A DNA stretch of 40,275 nucleotides. It comes from Rhodobacteraceae bacterium HLUCCA12 (GTDB taxonomy: Bacteria > Pseudomonadota > Alphaproteobacteria > Rhodobacterales > Rhodobacteraceae). Where the stretch lies: positions 1 to 40,275 of the forward strand of contig LJSV01000021.1 in assembly GCA_001314715.1 (NCBI GenBank). Direction: 5' to 3'. Position 1 is the stretch's first letter. Each line of letters opens with the position of its first letter. Below, one piece after another: positions 15,854 through 25,080 of the stretch. A program made the translations under genes and the position numbers. The notes beneath the pieces were generated by a model. It worked only from the letters and a program-made list of their open reading frames with translations. It had not been told where the DNA came from and did not search any database.

Positions 15854-16666
15854 TCAGCGCGACAGGTAGCCGCCGTTCACGCTCAGCACTTGCCCGGTGA
15901 CGAACGACGCATGGTCGCCCGCTAGGTACAGAACGGCATCTGCGATCTCGTCGGGATGGCCCAAGCGACCCATCGGGGTTCCCTTGACCTGCCGCTCGGC
16001 GATTTTCGGCGGCAGCAGGTCGCGCATCCCGGTGTCGATGAACCCCGGCGCCACGGCGTTGACGCGGATACCTAGCGGCGCAACCTCGCGCGCGATCGAT
16101 CGGGTCAACCCCAGAATGCCGGCCTTGGCCGCCGCGTAATGCGGTATTCCCTCGCCGCCATCCAACCCGATCACCGAACCGATGTTGACGATCGCGCCGT
16201 TGCCCTGCCCGCGCATCAGCCGCAGGGCGGCGCGCGTGCAAAAGAACGCGCCGTCCAGATGCACCGCGATCATGCGCCGCCAGCGCGCGGTGCTCATGGT
16301 GATTGTGCTGTCCAGCGGCGCGGGATCGGGCGCGCCCAGTGAGGCCTCGCGCCTCTCCAGCATCGCGCGATACTCGGCATCGGCGATATGGCCGGCGTTG
16401 TTGACCAGAACATCGACCCCGCCCGCCCGCACACGGATCTCGTCAAATGCCGCATCGACCTGCGCATCGTCGCTGACATCGCAGGCCAGCGCGGCCCCCC
16501 CCTTGATCGTGCGGGCCAGTGCCTGCGCGCGCTCGGGGTTCAGATCCAGAATGACGACACGCGCGCCTTTCGCCGCAAACGCCCGGCATATCGCCGCGCC
16601 GATGCCCGAGGCACCGCCGGTGACAACGCAGGTTCGTTCCGCGAAAAGATCATCCAGGACAGCCAT
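15854..16666 (-). CDS. Short-chain dehydrogenase/reductase
   Basis: A classical SDR of 270 residues with TGGASGIG, NNAG and the catalytic YAAAK, and a standard closing GQVLSVNGGY. It has a longer insertion than usual after NNAG (around the ERREASLGAPDPAPLDS segment). It lies between the DctM and EthD-like genes in the TRAP operon and likely oxidises or reduces the imported hydroxy or keto acid. Confidence 0.9.
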   Translation of the reverse strand: MAVLDDLFAERTCVVTGGASGIGAAICRAFAAKGARVVILDLNPERAQALARTIKGGAALACDVSDDAQVDAAFDEIRVRAGGVDVLVNNAGHIADAEYRAMLERREASLGAPDPAPLDSTITMSTARWRRMIAVHLDGAFFCTRAALRLMRGQGNGAIVNIGSVIGLDGGEGIPHYAAAKAGILGLTRSIAREVAPLGIRVNAVAPGFIDTGMRDLLPPKIAERQVKGTPMGRLGHPDEIADAVLYLAGDHASFVTGQVLSVNGGYLSR

Positions 16667-16687
16667 CCTTTCCTCCGGGCCGATGGG

Positions 16688-18034
16688 TCAGCTGGCAAAG
16701 AACAGCGCGATCCCGGGAACGAAGCTCAGCAGCATCAGCCAGACCAACATCAGGAATACGAACGGCATCACCGCCTTCACGACGCCTGTGAACTGTTCTC
16801 GAAACGCCACCATCGCCACCATGATGTTCAGCCCGACAGGCGGCGTCAGATACCCGATCTCAAGGTTCGCGGTCATCACGATGCCGAAATGGACCGGGTC
16901 AAAACCGGCACGGGTCATGATCGGCTCAAGCAATGGTGACAGGACCACCATGGCCGAGCTGACCTCCATCATGCAGCCAACCAGCAACAACAGGATGTTG
17001 ACGCTGATCATCAACAACACCGGGTTCTCGACCGCCTCGCCGATGGCGATGACCCAGGCCTCGGTGATGCCTTCGTAGTCCATGATCGTGTTCAGACTCG
17101 ACGCGATGGCAACCAGCGGCAAAAGCCGGCCCAGCAGAACGACCGATTCCTTGATCACCGAGACATAATCGGCAACCTTCATGTCGCGGTAGATCAGCAA
17201 TTCCACGAGGACCGCATAGACCAGTGCGACGGCGGCAGCCTCGGTCGGGCTGAACCAGCCGGAATAGATACCGCCCAGCAGGATTACCGGCATCAGCAGG
17301 GCAGGTATGCCCTTTCGGATCGCGATCAGGGTTTCTCCCAGTCTGAACTTCCGCCGCGGAACGCGCCAGTTCATGATGACCGAATAGGCGGCCAGCATCA
17401 CCACCAGCAGTAAACCGGGCATCACGCCGGCGGTGAAGAGCGCCGTGATCGACGTTTCTGTCATGATGCCATAAAGGATCATGGCGATGGACGGCGGGAT
17501 CATGATGCCCAGCGTTCCCGCTGCGCAGATCAGGCCGATCGCAAATCGGCGCGAATATCCGTTGTTGGTCAGCGCCGGAAAGGCGATGGTGCCGATTGCC
17601 AGCAAGGTAACGATGGACGATCCCGAAATCGCCGCGAAAATCGCGCAGGCCATGATACAGGCCACAGCCAGCCCGCCCGGCAGCGGGCCGGCGATGTTAG
17701 TCATGACGTCCACAAGATAGCGGGCAACCGAGCCGCGCGCCATGACCGACCCGGCAAGAATGAACATCGGGATCGCCAGCAAGACCTCGCGGTCAAGCGT
17801 GAACCAGATGTCCTGAACCAGATATTCGACCGAGCTGTTGCGCGCAAAGAAGACGTGGATGAATGCGGTGCCGGCTACTAGGATCAGCAGCAGCGATTGC
17901 CGCATGATCAACAGCAGAACGATCAGGCCAACGAAGGCGATCAGATGGCCACCAAGGAAGAAGGCCGAGAGCGCCACGAGACTGCCAAGAAGCGTGATCC
18001 CGAAAGGCGAAGCCAGGCGCAGCGTGACAGGCAT
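16688..18034 (-). CDS. dctM: TRAP transporter large permease DctM
   Basis: A 448-residue, strongly hydrophobic membrane protein with about 12 segments and the conserved DctM features GSSIVTLLAIGTIAFP, IPPSIAMILYG and TPPVGLNI. It forms the transport channel of a sodium-driven TRAP importer together with DctQ and the binding protein. Its start codon shares one base with the dctQ stop (TGATG), so the two are translationally coupled. Confidence 0.95.
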   Translation of the reverse strand: MPVTLRLASPFGITLLGSLVALSAFFLGGHLIAFVGLIVLLLIMRQSLLLILVAGTAFIHVFFARNSSVEYLVQDIWFTLDREVLLAIPMFILAGSVMARGSVARYLVDVMTNIAGPLPGGLAVACIMACAIFAAISGSSIVTLLAIGTIAFPALTNNGYSRRFAIGLICAAGTLGIMIPPSIAMILYGIMTETSITALFTAGVMPGLLLVVMLAAYSVIMNWRVPRRKFRLGETLIAIRKGIPALLMPVILLGGIYSGWFSPTEAAAVALVYAVLVELLIYRDMKVADYVSVIKESVVLLGRLLPLVAIASSLNTIMDYEGITEAWVIAIGEAVENPVLLMISVNILLLLVGCMMEVSSAMVVLSPLLEPIMTRAGFDPVHFGIVMTANLEIGYLTPPVGLNIMVAMVAFREQFTGVVKAVMPFVFLMLVWLMLLSFVPGIALFFAS

Positions 18035-18609
18035 CAGACGTTGGTTTCCTCTTGACTGATGCCGGGATCGATCGCTTGCATCAGGAATTTCAGCGCCGAG
18101 AAAAGAAAGGCGATCGGAAGGATGATCTGGACGGTCCAGATGGGGATCCCCAGGATCGTGTCGGTCTCGCCAAAGCTGTAGGTGTTATAGACGAAGTCAC
18201 GGGCGAACCACGCAAGAAACAAGAAAAGCGCGGCCGAGATCAGATCGCCGATGCGCGAAACCAGGGGCTCCAGCCCGACGGGAATGAGGCTGTCGATCGC
18301 GGTGATCCGCAGGTGCCCGCCGTTCTGGATGACGATCGAAATGCCAAGCGCCCCAGAAACGGCACAGCAATAGACAGCGAATTTCTGAACACCATAGATG
18401 CCGTCATTTAGAACGTGGCGAGTAAAGACATCCGCGCAAAGTGCCGTGGCGGCGGCACACAGGGCAAGCCCGGCAACAAGCAGCTCGCCTCGATTCAACC
18501 ATTTCGCAACCGTAGCCAGCACGCCAGCGACCTTTCGAACAAATCTGAATGAGAACGGAGGGCGGCGCCATGATACATCGCCCCGAACTGGCCGGGCCAA
18601 GAAAACCAA
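18034..18609 (-). CDS. dctQ: TRAP transporter small permease DctQ
   Basis: A 191-residue membrane protein with four predicted hydrophobic segments and the typical central GLALCAAATALCADVFTRHV and VYCCAVSGALGISIV. The first 30 residues are basic and not conserved-looking; a GTG about 30 codons in (ahead of LATVAKWLNRGE) could be the true start. It lies between dctP and dctM in the standard order. Confidence 0.9.
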   Translation of the reverse strand: MVFLARPVRGDVSWRRPPFSFRFVRKVAGVLATVAKWLNRGELLVAGLALCAAATALCADVFTRHVLNDGIYGVQKFAVYCCAVSGALGISIVIQNGGHLRITAIDSLIPVGLEPLVSRIGDLISAALFLFLAWFARDFVYNTYSFGETDTILGIPIWTVQIILPIAFLFSALKFLMQAIDPGISQEETNV

Positions 18610-18630
18610 TGGCCCGGCCGAGAATACAGG

Positions 18631-19632
18631 TCAGTCCTGCTGGGCCGCGAATTCCGCCTTGCCATCCTGGATCGCCTGGTACAGACGCGCGGCGCCCGAT
18701 CCCATGTCTTCCAGAAGCTCGGGCAGACGCTCTTCGACACCGTCGCGCCATGCGGCATCCATTTCGGCATCAACCTCATAGAAATGCCCGCCCATATCGG
18801 CGAAGCGGTCCCGCGCCGCCGAAAGCTCGCGCTGAATCTCGACAAACAGCTCACCTTGCGAGGGCAAGCCGTCAATGATCGCTTGCTGCTGCTCTTCGCT
18901 CAGACCGCTCCAGGTGCGCTGGCTGGTGAAGAAGATCCAGGGCGCGTGGAAATGGTTGGTATTGATGAAGTGCGGCGCAGACTCGGCGGCGGGCGTGGTC
19001 AGGTAGAAGGGAAACGGAATGTCGGCCGCGCTGACCAAGTTCTGTTCAAGCCCCGGCCACAGCTCGGAAATTGGCATCTGCACCCGGTTTGCGCCCCGCA
19101 CTTCCCAGAACAGGTTTGCCGGAGGCGTCGGCGAAACGCGCACGCGCTCACCTTCCAGCGAGGCCGGATCATGACAGTCGAACCGGCAGAACACGCCATA
19201 GAAACCGGCGTCACCCACTGCAAGTAGTTGCAGACCCTGTGCCGCCATCAGCTCAGCCAGAACCGGCTTTGCGTGATTGGCGATCACGTATTCCATTTCT
19301 TCCTGCGATCCCCACAGGAACGGAAACGCCAGGACCGACTGTTCGGGCACGACGACGCCAAGCCCCTGCGATGAGGTCGCCCCCACCTGTACGCGCCCGC
19401 GCAGCACCTGCTGCACCATTTCCTGCTCATTTCCGATAAACTGGCGCTCGATGGTGAATTCACCGTCCGAAGCCTCGGTCATGGCCTCGGCAACCATGTC
19501 GCCCATCGCCGCCAGCGCAGAGCCAGGCGCACCGACGCTGCCAAGCATCCACTCTTCCTGTGCCGCAAGGCTTCCGGGCAGCATACCCGCGACCACTGTC
19601 GCGGCAAGTACGGTCTTATGTTTTAGAAACAT
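18631..19632 (-). CDS. dctP: TRAP transporter substrate-binding protein DctP
   Basis: A 333-residue periplasmic binding protein. It starts with a clear Sec signal peptide, hydrophobic from residue 7, ending LAA before Gln25. The conserved LEGERVRVSPTPPANLFWE segment carries the arginine that normally binds the ligand carboxylate. It therefore captures an organic acid for DctQM. The ATG at 19632 has GGGAGGAG upstream. It is the first gene of the region C operon, which goes on to an SDR, an EthD-like protein and an FAH-family enzyme. Confidence 0.93.
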   Translation of the reverse strand: MFLKHKTVLAATVVAGMLPGSLAAQEEWMLGSVGAPGSALAAMGDMVAEAMTEASDGEFTIERQFIGNEQEMVQQVLRGRVQVGATSSQGLGVVVPEQSVLAFPFLWGSQEEMEYVIANHAKPVLAELMAAQGLQLLAVGDAGFYGVFCRFDCHDPASLEGERVRVSPTPPANLFWEVRGANRVQMPISELWPGLEQNLVSAADIPFPFYLTTPAAESAPHFINTNHFHAPWIFFTSQRTWSGLSEEQQQAIIDGLPSQGELFVEIQRELSAARDRFADMGGHFYEVDAEMDAAWRDGVEERLPELLEDMGSGAARLYQAIQDGKAEFAAQQD

Positions 19633-20135
19633 CTACTCTCCTCCCTTTTTCAGTTCAGCGTCACACCATCACTGGCCACGCTTGAATGACTCTATCTGCC
19701 GGTTACGCATGAATAGCCCCCGAACCTGACCACACGAGGCAGGCCGTTCATCGCAGGAACGACTGTCGCACGGCCCCAAGCACACTGAAGCATGAGTATC
19801 ACATCATGCGACTTTGACTGTATTCCCATGAAGTGATCTTTGTCAACCTTCCTCGCGCCCCATTGCCCAAGCAGGAATCCGAGATTCATAGAGGGTTTTT
19901 GCGTGTTCGCCTCCCACTTGCATCAATTCCCTTGAATGCGTCGATCAAGAACCCGTCACTCTTCTTTGGGCCGGGTCTTAAGTTTTGATACTCGCAATCT
20001 GCGTTCGTCTATCGGCTTTTGCAGCATTCGGGCCAGAACTCTCTCAACTGTGCCCTTCGCAAAAGCGCTGCCGGGATGATACCCTGCGCGCCGTCCTCCA
20101 ACAGACCCATCGCGCAAAACGGTGGTCCACCCCAG
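19633..20135. other. Noncoding gap with the TRAP operon promoter
   Basis: This 503-bp gap lies between dctP and the LysR gene, both on the minus strand. I find no convincing gene in it. It is AT-richer than its surroundings. The promoter and operator candidates at 19790-19846 are listed separately; no terminator with a T-run is obvious after the LysR gene, though GGTGG-T-CCACC at 20121-20131 could form a small hairpin. Confidence 0.6.
19790..19846 (-). promoter_or_regulatory. Candidate promoter and palindromic operator of the TRAP operon
   Basis: On the minus strand, TTGACA (19841-19846) is followed after 18 bp by TACAGT (19817-19822), a reasonable -35/-10 pair about 185 bp before dctP. Just downstream, where transcription would begin, is a perfect inverted repeat GCATGA-N8-TCATGC (19790-19809). 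Its place suggests a repressor site. The cognate regulator is unknown. Confidence 0.5.
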
Positions 20136-21026
20136 TCAAGAATTCATGTCATTCGAAACAAGCGCCGAAAACGCCTGAGCGGCACGGCTTTGATGGCGCT
20201 CGCGGTGCCGGATGACCGAGAAGTCCCTCGCCGGCAAAGTAAATCCGGCCTCGGACACAACCGCCTGAGCGATATGGTGCCTGGCGGCGCGCTGCGACAG
20301 CGCCGTCGCACCGATACCCGCCTGAACCGCGGCGATGCAGGCTTCATTCGAGGGCAATTCCAAAAGCACGGAAAGATCTGCCGCACAAACGCCGAGCGCC
20401 GTCATCGCCTCGTCGAAGGCCGCGCGCGTCCCGGAACCGCGCTCGCGCATTACCCAGTTTGCCTGCGCCAGATCGGTTGCCGACAAGGCGCAGCGATCGG
20501 CCCAGGGATGCGCCCTTCCGACCAGAAGGCACATCCGGTCGTCAGCGACAGGCCTAACCTCTATGGCCGGGTTGGACACATATCCCTCGACCACGCCGAT
20601 ATCCGCCGCGCCGGAAATGACGGCTTCAAGCACCGAAGCGGTGTTGCCTTGCGCGAATTTCACAACGACCTTTGGATAGTTGGCCTGAAATCGCATCAGG
20701 TATCCGGGCAGAAAATAGCTGGCAACGGTTTGACTTGCCTGTATGCGCAGCGTCCCGGCAATATCGCGTTCAAGGTCGATCAGGAATGCCTCGGCTTCGG
20801 TCGCCCGTTGCACAACGCGCCGCGCATGCGGAACGAAGCGACGGCCCGATTCGGTCAGCACGATCCCCCGCCCGACCCGGTCAAACAGGGCAACCCCGTG
20901 CCGTTGCTCAAGGCCCGAAACCGCTGCACTGACGGCCGATTGCGTCATGTTCAGCGCCTCGGCGGCGCGGGTAACATGCTGCAACTCGGCCACTTTGAGA
21001 AAGATGCGCAATTGTTCGAGGGTCAC
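20136..21026 (-). CDS. LysR-family transcriptional regulator
   Basis: A 296-residue LysR protein: winged helix-turn-helix at the N-terminus (FLKVAELQHVTRAAEALNMT then QSAVSAAVSGLEQRHG), followed by the periplasmic-binding-like effector domain. It is divergent from a YeiH-type exporter, a pairing seen often in bacteria (YeiE/YeiH), so it most likely controls that neighbour. The 97-bp gap between them includes an AT-rich core around 21050-21066 suited to LysR binding. Confidence 0.93.
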   Translation of the reverse strand: MTLEQLRIFLKVAELQHVTRAAEALNMTQSAVSAAVSGLEQRHGVALFDRVGRGIVLTESGRRFVPHARRVVQRATEAEAFLIDLERDIAGTLRIQASQTVASYFLPGYLMRFQANYPKVVVKFAQGNTASVLEAVISGAADIGVVEGYVSNPAIEVRPVADDRMCLLVGRAHPWADRCALSATDLAQANWVMRERGSGTRAAFDEAMTALGVCAADLSVLLELPSNEACIAAVQAGIGATALSQRAARHHIAQAVVSEAGFTLPARDFSVIRHRERHQSRAAQAFSALVSNDMNS

Positions 21027-21123
21027 GGCTCCATTCGACTTACTCGATTGTTTTAATCTAAATTATCCGTTGGACCGATTGCTTGTCCAGATGGAATAGA
21101 GACGGCCCCAGAAGGGAGCCATC
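21027..21123. promoter_or_regulatory. Divergent LysR/YeiH promoter region
   Basis: A 97-bp gap between divergent starts, with an AT-rich centre (TTTTAATCTAAATTATC, about 21051-21067). The hexamer CGATTG occurs twice in the same direction (21045-21050 and 21076-21081), 31 bp or about three helical turns apart. This spacing is compatible with binding of a multimeric regulator, but the repeat is too short to be conclusive. Confidence 0.4.
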
Positions 21124-22134
21124 ATGCCGACCGCCCGAACCCCTACCTTCCAAAGCGCATCCGGCATGGCCCTTGGCCTGCTGCCCGCCTGCGCCATTGC
21201 CGCCGGTGCGATGGGTTTGCGCCACACTAGCGGGACAGCGATCCTAAGTCCGATGTTGGTCGCGGTGCTGGTCGGGGCGGGCGTGCGGGCGCTGATGGGG
21301 CCGTATTCGCTGCCGCCCACGGGGCTGGCCTTCGCCTCACGGCCGGTCCTGAGGGCCGGAATCGTCCTACTGGGGCTCCAGGTCACGTTGACCGAGATCG
21401 CTGAACTGGGCCTGGGGGCTTTCGGGGTTGCCGCGCTGACCCTGGCGGCAAGCTATCTTGCCATCATCTGGGCAGGGCGCTTGCTGGGCTTGCCGGTGCC
21501 CCTTACGCAACTCATCGCGGCGGGCACGGCAGTTTGCGGCGCCTCGGCCGTGGTCGCGGCGAACGCAGTTGCGCGTGGCAGCGAGTCCGACGTGGGTTAC
21601 GCCGTGGCCAGCGTCACCGTCTTCGGCACCATCTCCATGCTGGCCCTGCCCTTGATGGCCGGGCTGCTGGGCATGGATCCCGTGGCCTATGGCATCTGGG
21701 CCGGTGCCAGTATCCACGAGGTCGCGCAGGTGACTGCGGCATCGTTCCAGCTTGGCCCCGAGGCAGGACAGGTCGGCACGATCACCAAGTTGGCCAGGGT
21801 CATGCTTCTGGCACCGCTGGTTCTGACAATGGCGTTAATCGCGCGTGGCATCGCGACCTCTGGCGCAGCCCTGGGCGGGGTGCGCTTTCCCTGGTTCGTC
21901 CTAGGTTTCGTTCTCTTGGCAGCCGTTAATGGCGTCGTGACCATGCCGGAAAACGTCTATTCCGCAGCGGCGGAGGGCGCGACCTTCCTGATGGCGACAG
22001 GGCTTGCCGCGATGGGGCTCTCGACCGATTTGCGCGATCTGCGCAAACGCGGGCTGGTGCCGGTCATACTGGGGGCATTGGGCGGTTGCTTCGTCGTGTT
22101 CTTCGCCCTAGGGGCTGTGACGATCCTGCTTTGA
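21124..22134 (+). CDS. yeiH: YeiH-family putative sulfate/sulfite exporter
   Basis: A 336-residue membrane protein with about ten hydrophobic segments and conserved parts of the YeiH (Cons_hypoth698) family: GIVLLGLQVTLTEIAELGLG, GTAVCGASAVVAANAV, and the GASIHEVAQVTAAS motif. Members are annotated as sulfate or sulfoacetate exporters on the basis of gene context, with limited direct evidence. The ATG at 21124 has AGAAGGGAG upstream. It fits beside possible sulfonate-degrading genes, where sulfite must be removed. Confidence 0.88.
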   Translation: MPTARTPTFQSASGMALGLLPACAIAAGAMGLRHTSGTAILSPMLVAVLVGAGVRALMGPYSLPPTGLAFASRPVLRAGIVLLGLQVTLTEIAELGLGAFGVAALTLAASYLAIIWAGRLLGLPVPLTQLIAAGTAVCGASAVVAANAVARGSESDVGYAVASVTVFGTISMLALPLMAGLLGMDPVAYGIWAGASIHEVAQVTAASFQLGPEAGQVGTITKLARVMLLAPLVLTMALIARGIATSGAALGGVRFPWFVLGFVLLAAVNGVVTMPENVYSAAAEGATFLMATGLAAMGLSTDLRDLRKRGLVPVILGALGGCFVVFFALGAVTILL

Positions 22135-22136
22135 CG

Positions 22137-22155
22137 CCGGTTCCAAGCGCCGCGG
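22137..22155 (+). repeat. 19-bp element also present at 35300-35318
   Basis: CCGGTTCCAAGCGCCGCGG here and CCGATTCCAAGCGCCGTGG at 35300-35318 are identical at 17 of 19 positions. Both lie about 30 bp upstream of a predicted -35, that of region E here and that of region F there, but in opposite orientation relative to the promoter. CCAAGCGCC is a common string in this GC-rich DNA, so the match may be chance. Confidence 0.35.
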
Positions 22156-22188
22156 ACACCCGCGAACGCGTTCGATCGCGCAGCAGAG

Positions 22189-22225
22189 TTGACATCTCTC
22201 CTACTGGTAGTATCTTTTACTAATA
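22189..22225 (+). promoter_or_regulatory. Promoter and TAGTA/TACTA operator of region E
   Basis: TTGACA (22189-22194) followed after 16 bp by TATCTT (22211-22216) forms the likely promoter of the TcuA-like operon. Over the -10 lies GTAGTATCTTTTACTAATA (22207-22225), an inverted repeat TAGTA-N5-TACTA. The same 19-bp sequence, 16 positions identical, covers the promoter of region G. Overlap with the -10 suggests repression, relieved by a pathway metabolite. Confidence 0.6.
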
Positions 22226-22280
22226 ACATTTGTACTCAGCACCGGCCGGGCCGCGAAAGACTTTGCAAGGATACCCATCG

Positions 22281-23873
22281 ATGACTGAAATCGTCACCCG
22301 CTCAGAGGATGAGGCACACTGTCCAGCCGATCACCACGCCGATGTCGTGATCGTGGGAGCCGGAAACGCGGCGCTTTGTGCGGCGCTGGCCGCGCGTGAC
22401 CGAGGGGCCAGCGTGTTGGTTTTGGAGGCTGCGCCCAAACCCGAGGCCGGTGGCAATTCGACCTATACCGCCGGGGCGATGCGGGTGGTCTATAACGGGG
22501 TCGACGACGTCAAGTCGCTGGTCCCCGATCTGGGCGAGGCCGAGATCAAGAACACCGATTTCGGCCAATATAGCGAGGACGACTTTTTCGACGACATGTT
22601 CCGCGTCACCGCGTTCCGCACCGACCCCGACCTGTGCGAAGCCCTGGTGCGCAAGAGCCTGCCAACCCTGCAATGGATGCGCCGGCAGGGTGTGCGGTTC
22701 CAGACTAGCCACGGCCGCCAGGCGCACAAGGTCAACGGGCGCTTTCGCTTCTGGGGCGGGCTGGTGTGCGAGGTCTGGGGCGGCGGGCCCGGCCTAGTGG
22801 ACATGCTGAGCGATGCCGCGCGCGGGAAGGGTATCGAGATCCTTTATCAGACGCTGGCCACCGATCTGATCGTCACTGACGGCAGGGTCCGCGGCGTCCG
22901 GGCTACCCGCGACGGGAAAGACCTAGTCATCGGCGCCCAGGCGGTCATTCTGGCCTGTGGCGGGTTCGAATCCAACGCCGAGATGCGCGCGCGCTACCTT
23001 GGTCAGAACTGGGATCTGGCCAAGGTCCGGGGTACGCGGTTCAACATGGGGCTGGGCCATGCCATGGCTCTTTCCGCCGGTGCCCGACCGGCGGGCCACT
23101 GGTCGGGGGCGCATGCCGTCGCCTGGGATCAGAACGCACCCGAATACGGTGATCTGGCGGTTGGCGACGCGTTCCAGAAACACAGCTATCCCTTCGGGAT
23201 CGTGGTCAACGCGCATGGCAAGCGTTTCATCGACGAGGGCGCCGATTTCCGCAACTATACCTATGCGAAATACGGTCGCGAGATTCTGGAACAACCGGGC
23301 CAGTTCGCATGGCAGGTCTTCGATGGCAAGGTCGCGCATATGCTGCGCGACGAATATCGCATCCGCGAGGTCACGCGTGTCGAGGCGGGATCGCTGCAAG
23401 AACTTGCGCAAAAGCTGGAAGGCGTCGATCCCAAGGGCTTTCTTCACACGGTCGAGACCTTCAACCAGGCCATCCTCCAGGATCGCCCCTTCGACCCCAC
23501 TGTCAAGGATGGCCGCGCCGCCATGGGGCTTGAGGTGCAAAAATCCAACTGGGCGAATCCGATCGACACACCCCCGTTCGAGGCCTATGCCGTGACCTGC
23601 GGCGTGACTTTCACCTTTGGCGGGCTCAAGATCACCCCCGACGCCGAGGTCGAGCACCTGACCGGCACACCGATTCCGGGGCTGTTCGCGGCGGGTGAAA
23701 TCGTCGGCGGTCTGTTCTACAACAATTATCCTGGTGGAACGGGGCTGACATCGGGCGCGGTCTTCGGAAAGATCGCCGGCGAATCGGCGGCGGCGCATGT
23801 GCAGACGGCACAATCTGCCGGCGAATCCGGCACCACCGCGCGCCCAGCCCGGCCCGCAACGATACGGGGATAA
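22281..23873 (+). CDS. tcuA: FAD-dependent tricarballylate-dehydrogenase-like protein
   Basis: A 530-residue flavoprotein of the TcuA type: VVIVGAGNAALCAALAARD at the start, EAGGNSTYTAGAMR, and a C-terminal LFAAGEIVGGLFYNNYPGGT. TcuA oxidises tricarballylate to cis-aconitate. The start at 22281 has GCAAGGA upstream; an upstream TTG frame covers the promoter region and is rejected. TcuB, the iron-sulfur/heme protein that reoxidises TcuA, is not in the window, so another acceptor or substrate is possible. Downstream genes (aldolase-like pair and CoA-transferase) show it acts in a CoA pathway. An MmgE/PrpD and a PrpF protein of tricarboxylate type are encoded in region G, which fits a polycarboxylate. 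Confidence 0.75.
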   Translation: MTEIVTRSEDEAHCPADHHADVVIVGAGNAALCAALAARDRGASVLVLEAAPKPEAGGNSTYTAGAMRVVYNGVDDVKSLVPDLGEAEIKNTDFGQYSEDDFFDDMFRVTAFRTDPDLCEALVRKSLPTLQWMRRQGVRFQTSHGRQAHKVNGRFRFWGGLVCEVWGGGPGLVDMLSDAARGKGIEILYQTLATDLIVTDGRVRGVRATRDGKDLVIGAQAVILACGGFESNAEMRARYLGQNWDLAKVRGTRFNMGLGHAMALSAGARPAGHWSGAHAVAWDQNAPEYGDLAVGDAFQKHSYPFGIVVNAHGKRFIDEGADFRNYTYAKYGREILEQPGQFAWQVFDGKVAHMLRDEYRIREVTRVEAGSLQELAQKLEGVDPKGFLHTVETFNQAILQDRPFDPTVKDGRAAMGLEVQKSNWANPIDTPPFEAYAVTCGVTFTFGGLKITPDAEVEHLTGTPIPGLFAAGEIVGGLFYNNYPGGTGLTSGAVFGKIAGESAAAHVQTAQSAGESGTTARPARPATIRG

Positions 23874-23930
23874 GAGAATGACACACCACCGCGGCCGGCC
23901 CGAACCATCGGTAGAGCATGGATTGAGGCG

Positions 23931-25079
23931 ATGACGCTCAGGAACGGTGCTGCGATCGCAGGTGTGGCCGAGTCGCGGCTTGGCGTGGTTCCCGGCGCAA
24001 CCGTGCTGACCCTTCAGGCCGAAGCTGCGCACGCCGCGCTGGCCGATGCGGGTTTGACCAAGAGCGATGTGGACGCGGTTTTCTGCGCCGGCCGCTGGGG
24101 CCGGACCAACCTTCTGGAAGTGTCCGAATACCTTGGGATCCAGCCGCAATTCGCCGATGGAACTAATGTCGGCGGCGCCTCGTTCGTCTATCACTTGGGG
24201 CATGCCGCAGCGGCGATCCAGGCAGGGCTTTGTAAGGTTGCGCTTATCCTTTACGGCAGCACCCAGCGTTCGCGGCAGGAACGCTCGCTGTCGGTCGGCG
24301 ATCACAAGCTGGCATTTCAATACGAGGGGCCGTTCGGATTGCCCTCGCCCGTGGGGGGCTATGCGCTGGCGGCGGCACGGCACATGGCGGTGCATGGCAC
24401 CACTCGCGCTCAACTGGCCGAGGTTGCGGTGGCCGCGCGGCAATGGGCGGCCCTGAACCCTGCGGCCTACAAGCGCGCGCCGCTGTCGCTGGATGATGTC
24501 CTGGCCGCGCCGCCGGTGTCCGAGCCACTGCATCGGCTGGATTGCTGCCTTGTCACCGATGGCGGCGGCGCGGTGGTGGTTGTCGCGCCCGACATTGCCC
24601 GCACGCTGCCCAAACCGCCGATCTGGATTCGCGGCTATGGCGAGGCCCTGACCCATATGGTGATTTCACAGATGCCGGACATCCTGCAAAGCCCGGCCGC
24701 GGCGGCGGGATCGCGCGCTTTTTTGATGGCAGGGATGCAGGCATCCGACATCGACGTCGCCCAGATCTACGATTCGTTCACGATCACCGTGTTGCTGACG
24801 CTGGAGGCCCTGGGGTTCTGCCGGCCCGGCCACGCCGGGGCCTTCGTCGCGGATGGCCGGATCGCACCCGGCGGCGAACTGGCGCTGAACACCAGTGGCG
24901 GCGGGCTGTCGTATTGTCATCCGGGCATGTTCGGCATCTTCCTGATCATCGAGGCGGTGCGCCAGCTGCGTGGCGAATGCGGCCCGCGCCAGGCGCCGCG
25001 CCATGGCAACGCCCTGGTCAGCGCGACCGGCGCGGTCCTGTCGTCGAACGCGACCTGCATTCTGGAAAGGACCAGCTGA
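23931..25079 (+). CDS. Second SCP-x/Ltp2-like thiolase-fold protein, probable retro-aldolase
   Basis: A 382-residue thiolase-superfamily protein related to the one at 5179-6339. The nucleophile position reads DGTNVGGASFVYH (76-88) with no cysteine, and no C-terminal thiolase cysteine motif is seen. IYDSF around Tyr270 and GGGLSYCHP (323-331) are kept. The gene for its DUF35 partner follows after one base. By the same reasoning as for Ltp2 I infer retro-aldol cleavage of a beta-hydroxyacyl-CoA. Its CoA substrate is presumably made by the CoA-transferase encoded just downstream. Confidence 0.85.
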   Translation: MTLRNGAAIAGVAESRLGVVPGATVLTLQAEAAHAALADAGLTKSDVDAVFCAGRWGRTNLLEVSEYLGIQPQFADGTNVGGASFVYHLGHAAAAIQAGLCKVALILYGSTQRSRQERSLSVGDHKLAFQYEGPFGLPSPVGGYALAAARHMAVHGTTRAQLAEVAVAARQWAALNPAAYKRAPLSLDDVLAAPPVSEPLHRLDCCLVTDGGGAVVVVAPDIARTLPKPPIWIRGYGEALTHMVISQMPDILQSPAAAAGSRAFLMAGMQASDIDVAQIYDSFTITVLLTLEALGFCRPGHAGAFVADGRIAPGGELALNTSGGGLSYCHPGMFGIFLIIEAVRQLRGECGPRQAPRHGNALVSATGAVLSSNATCILERTS

Positions 25080-25080
25080 C

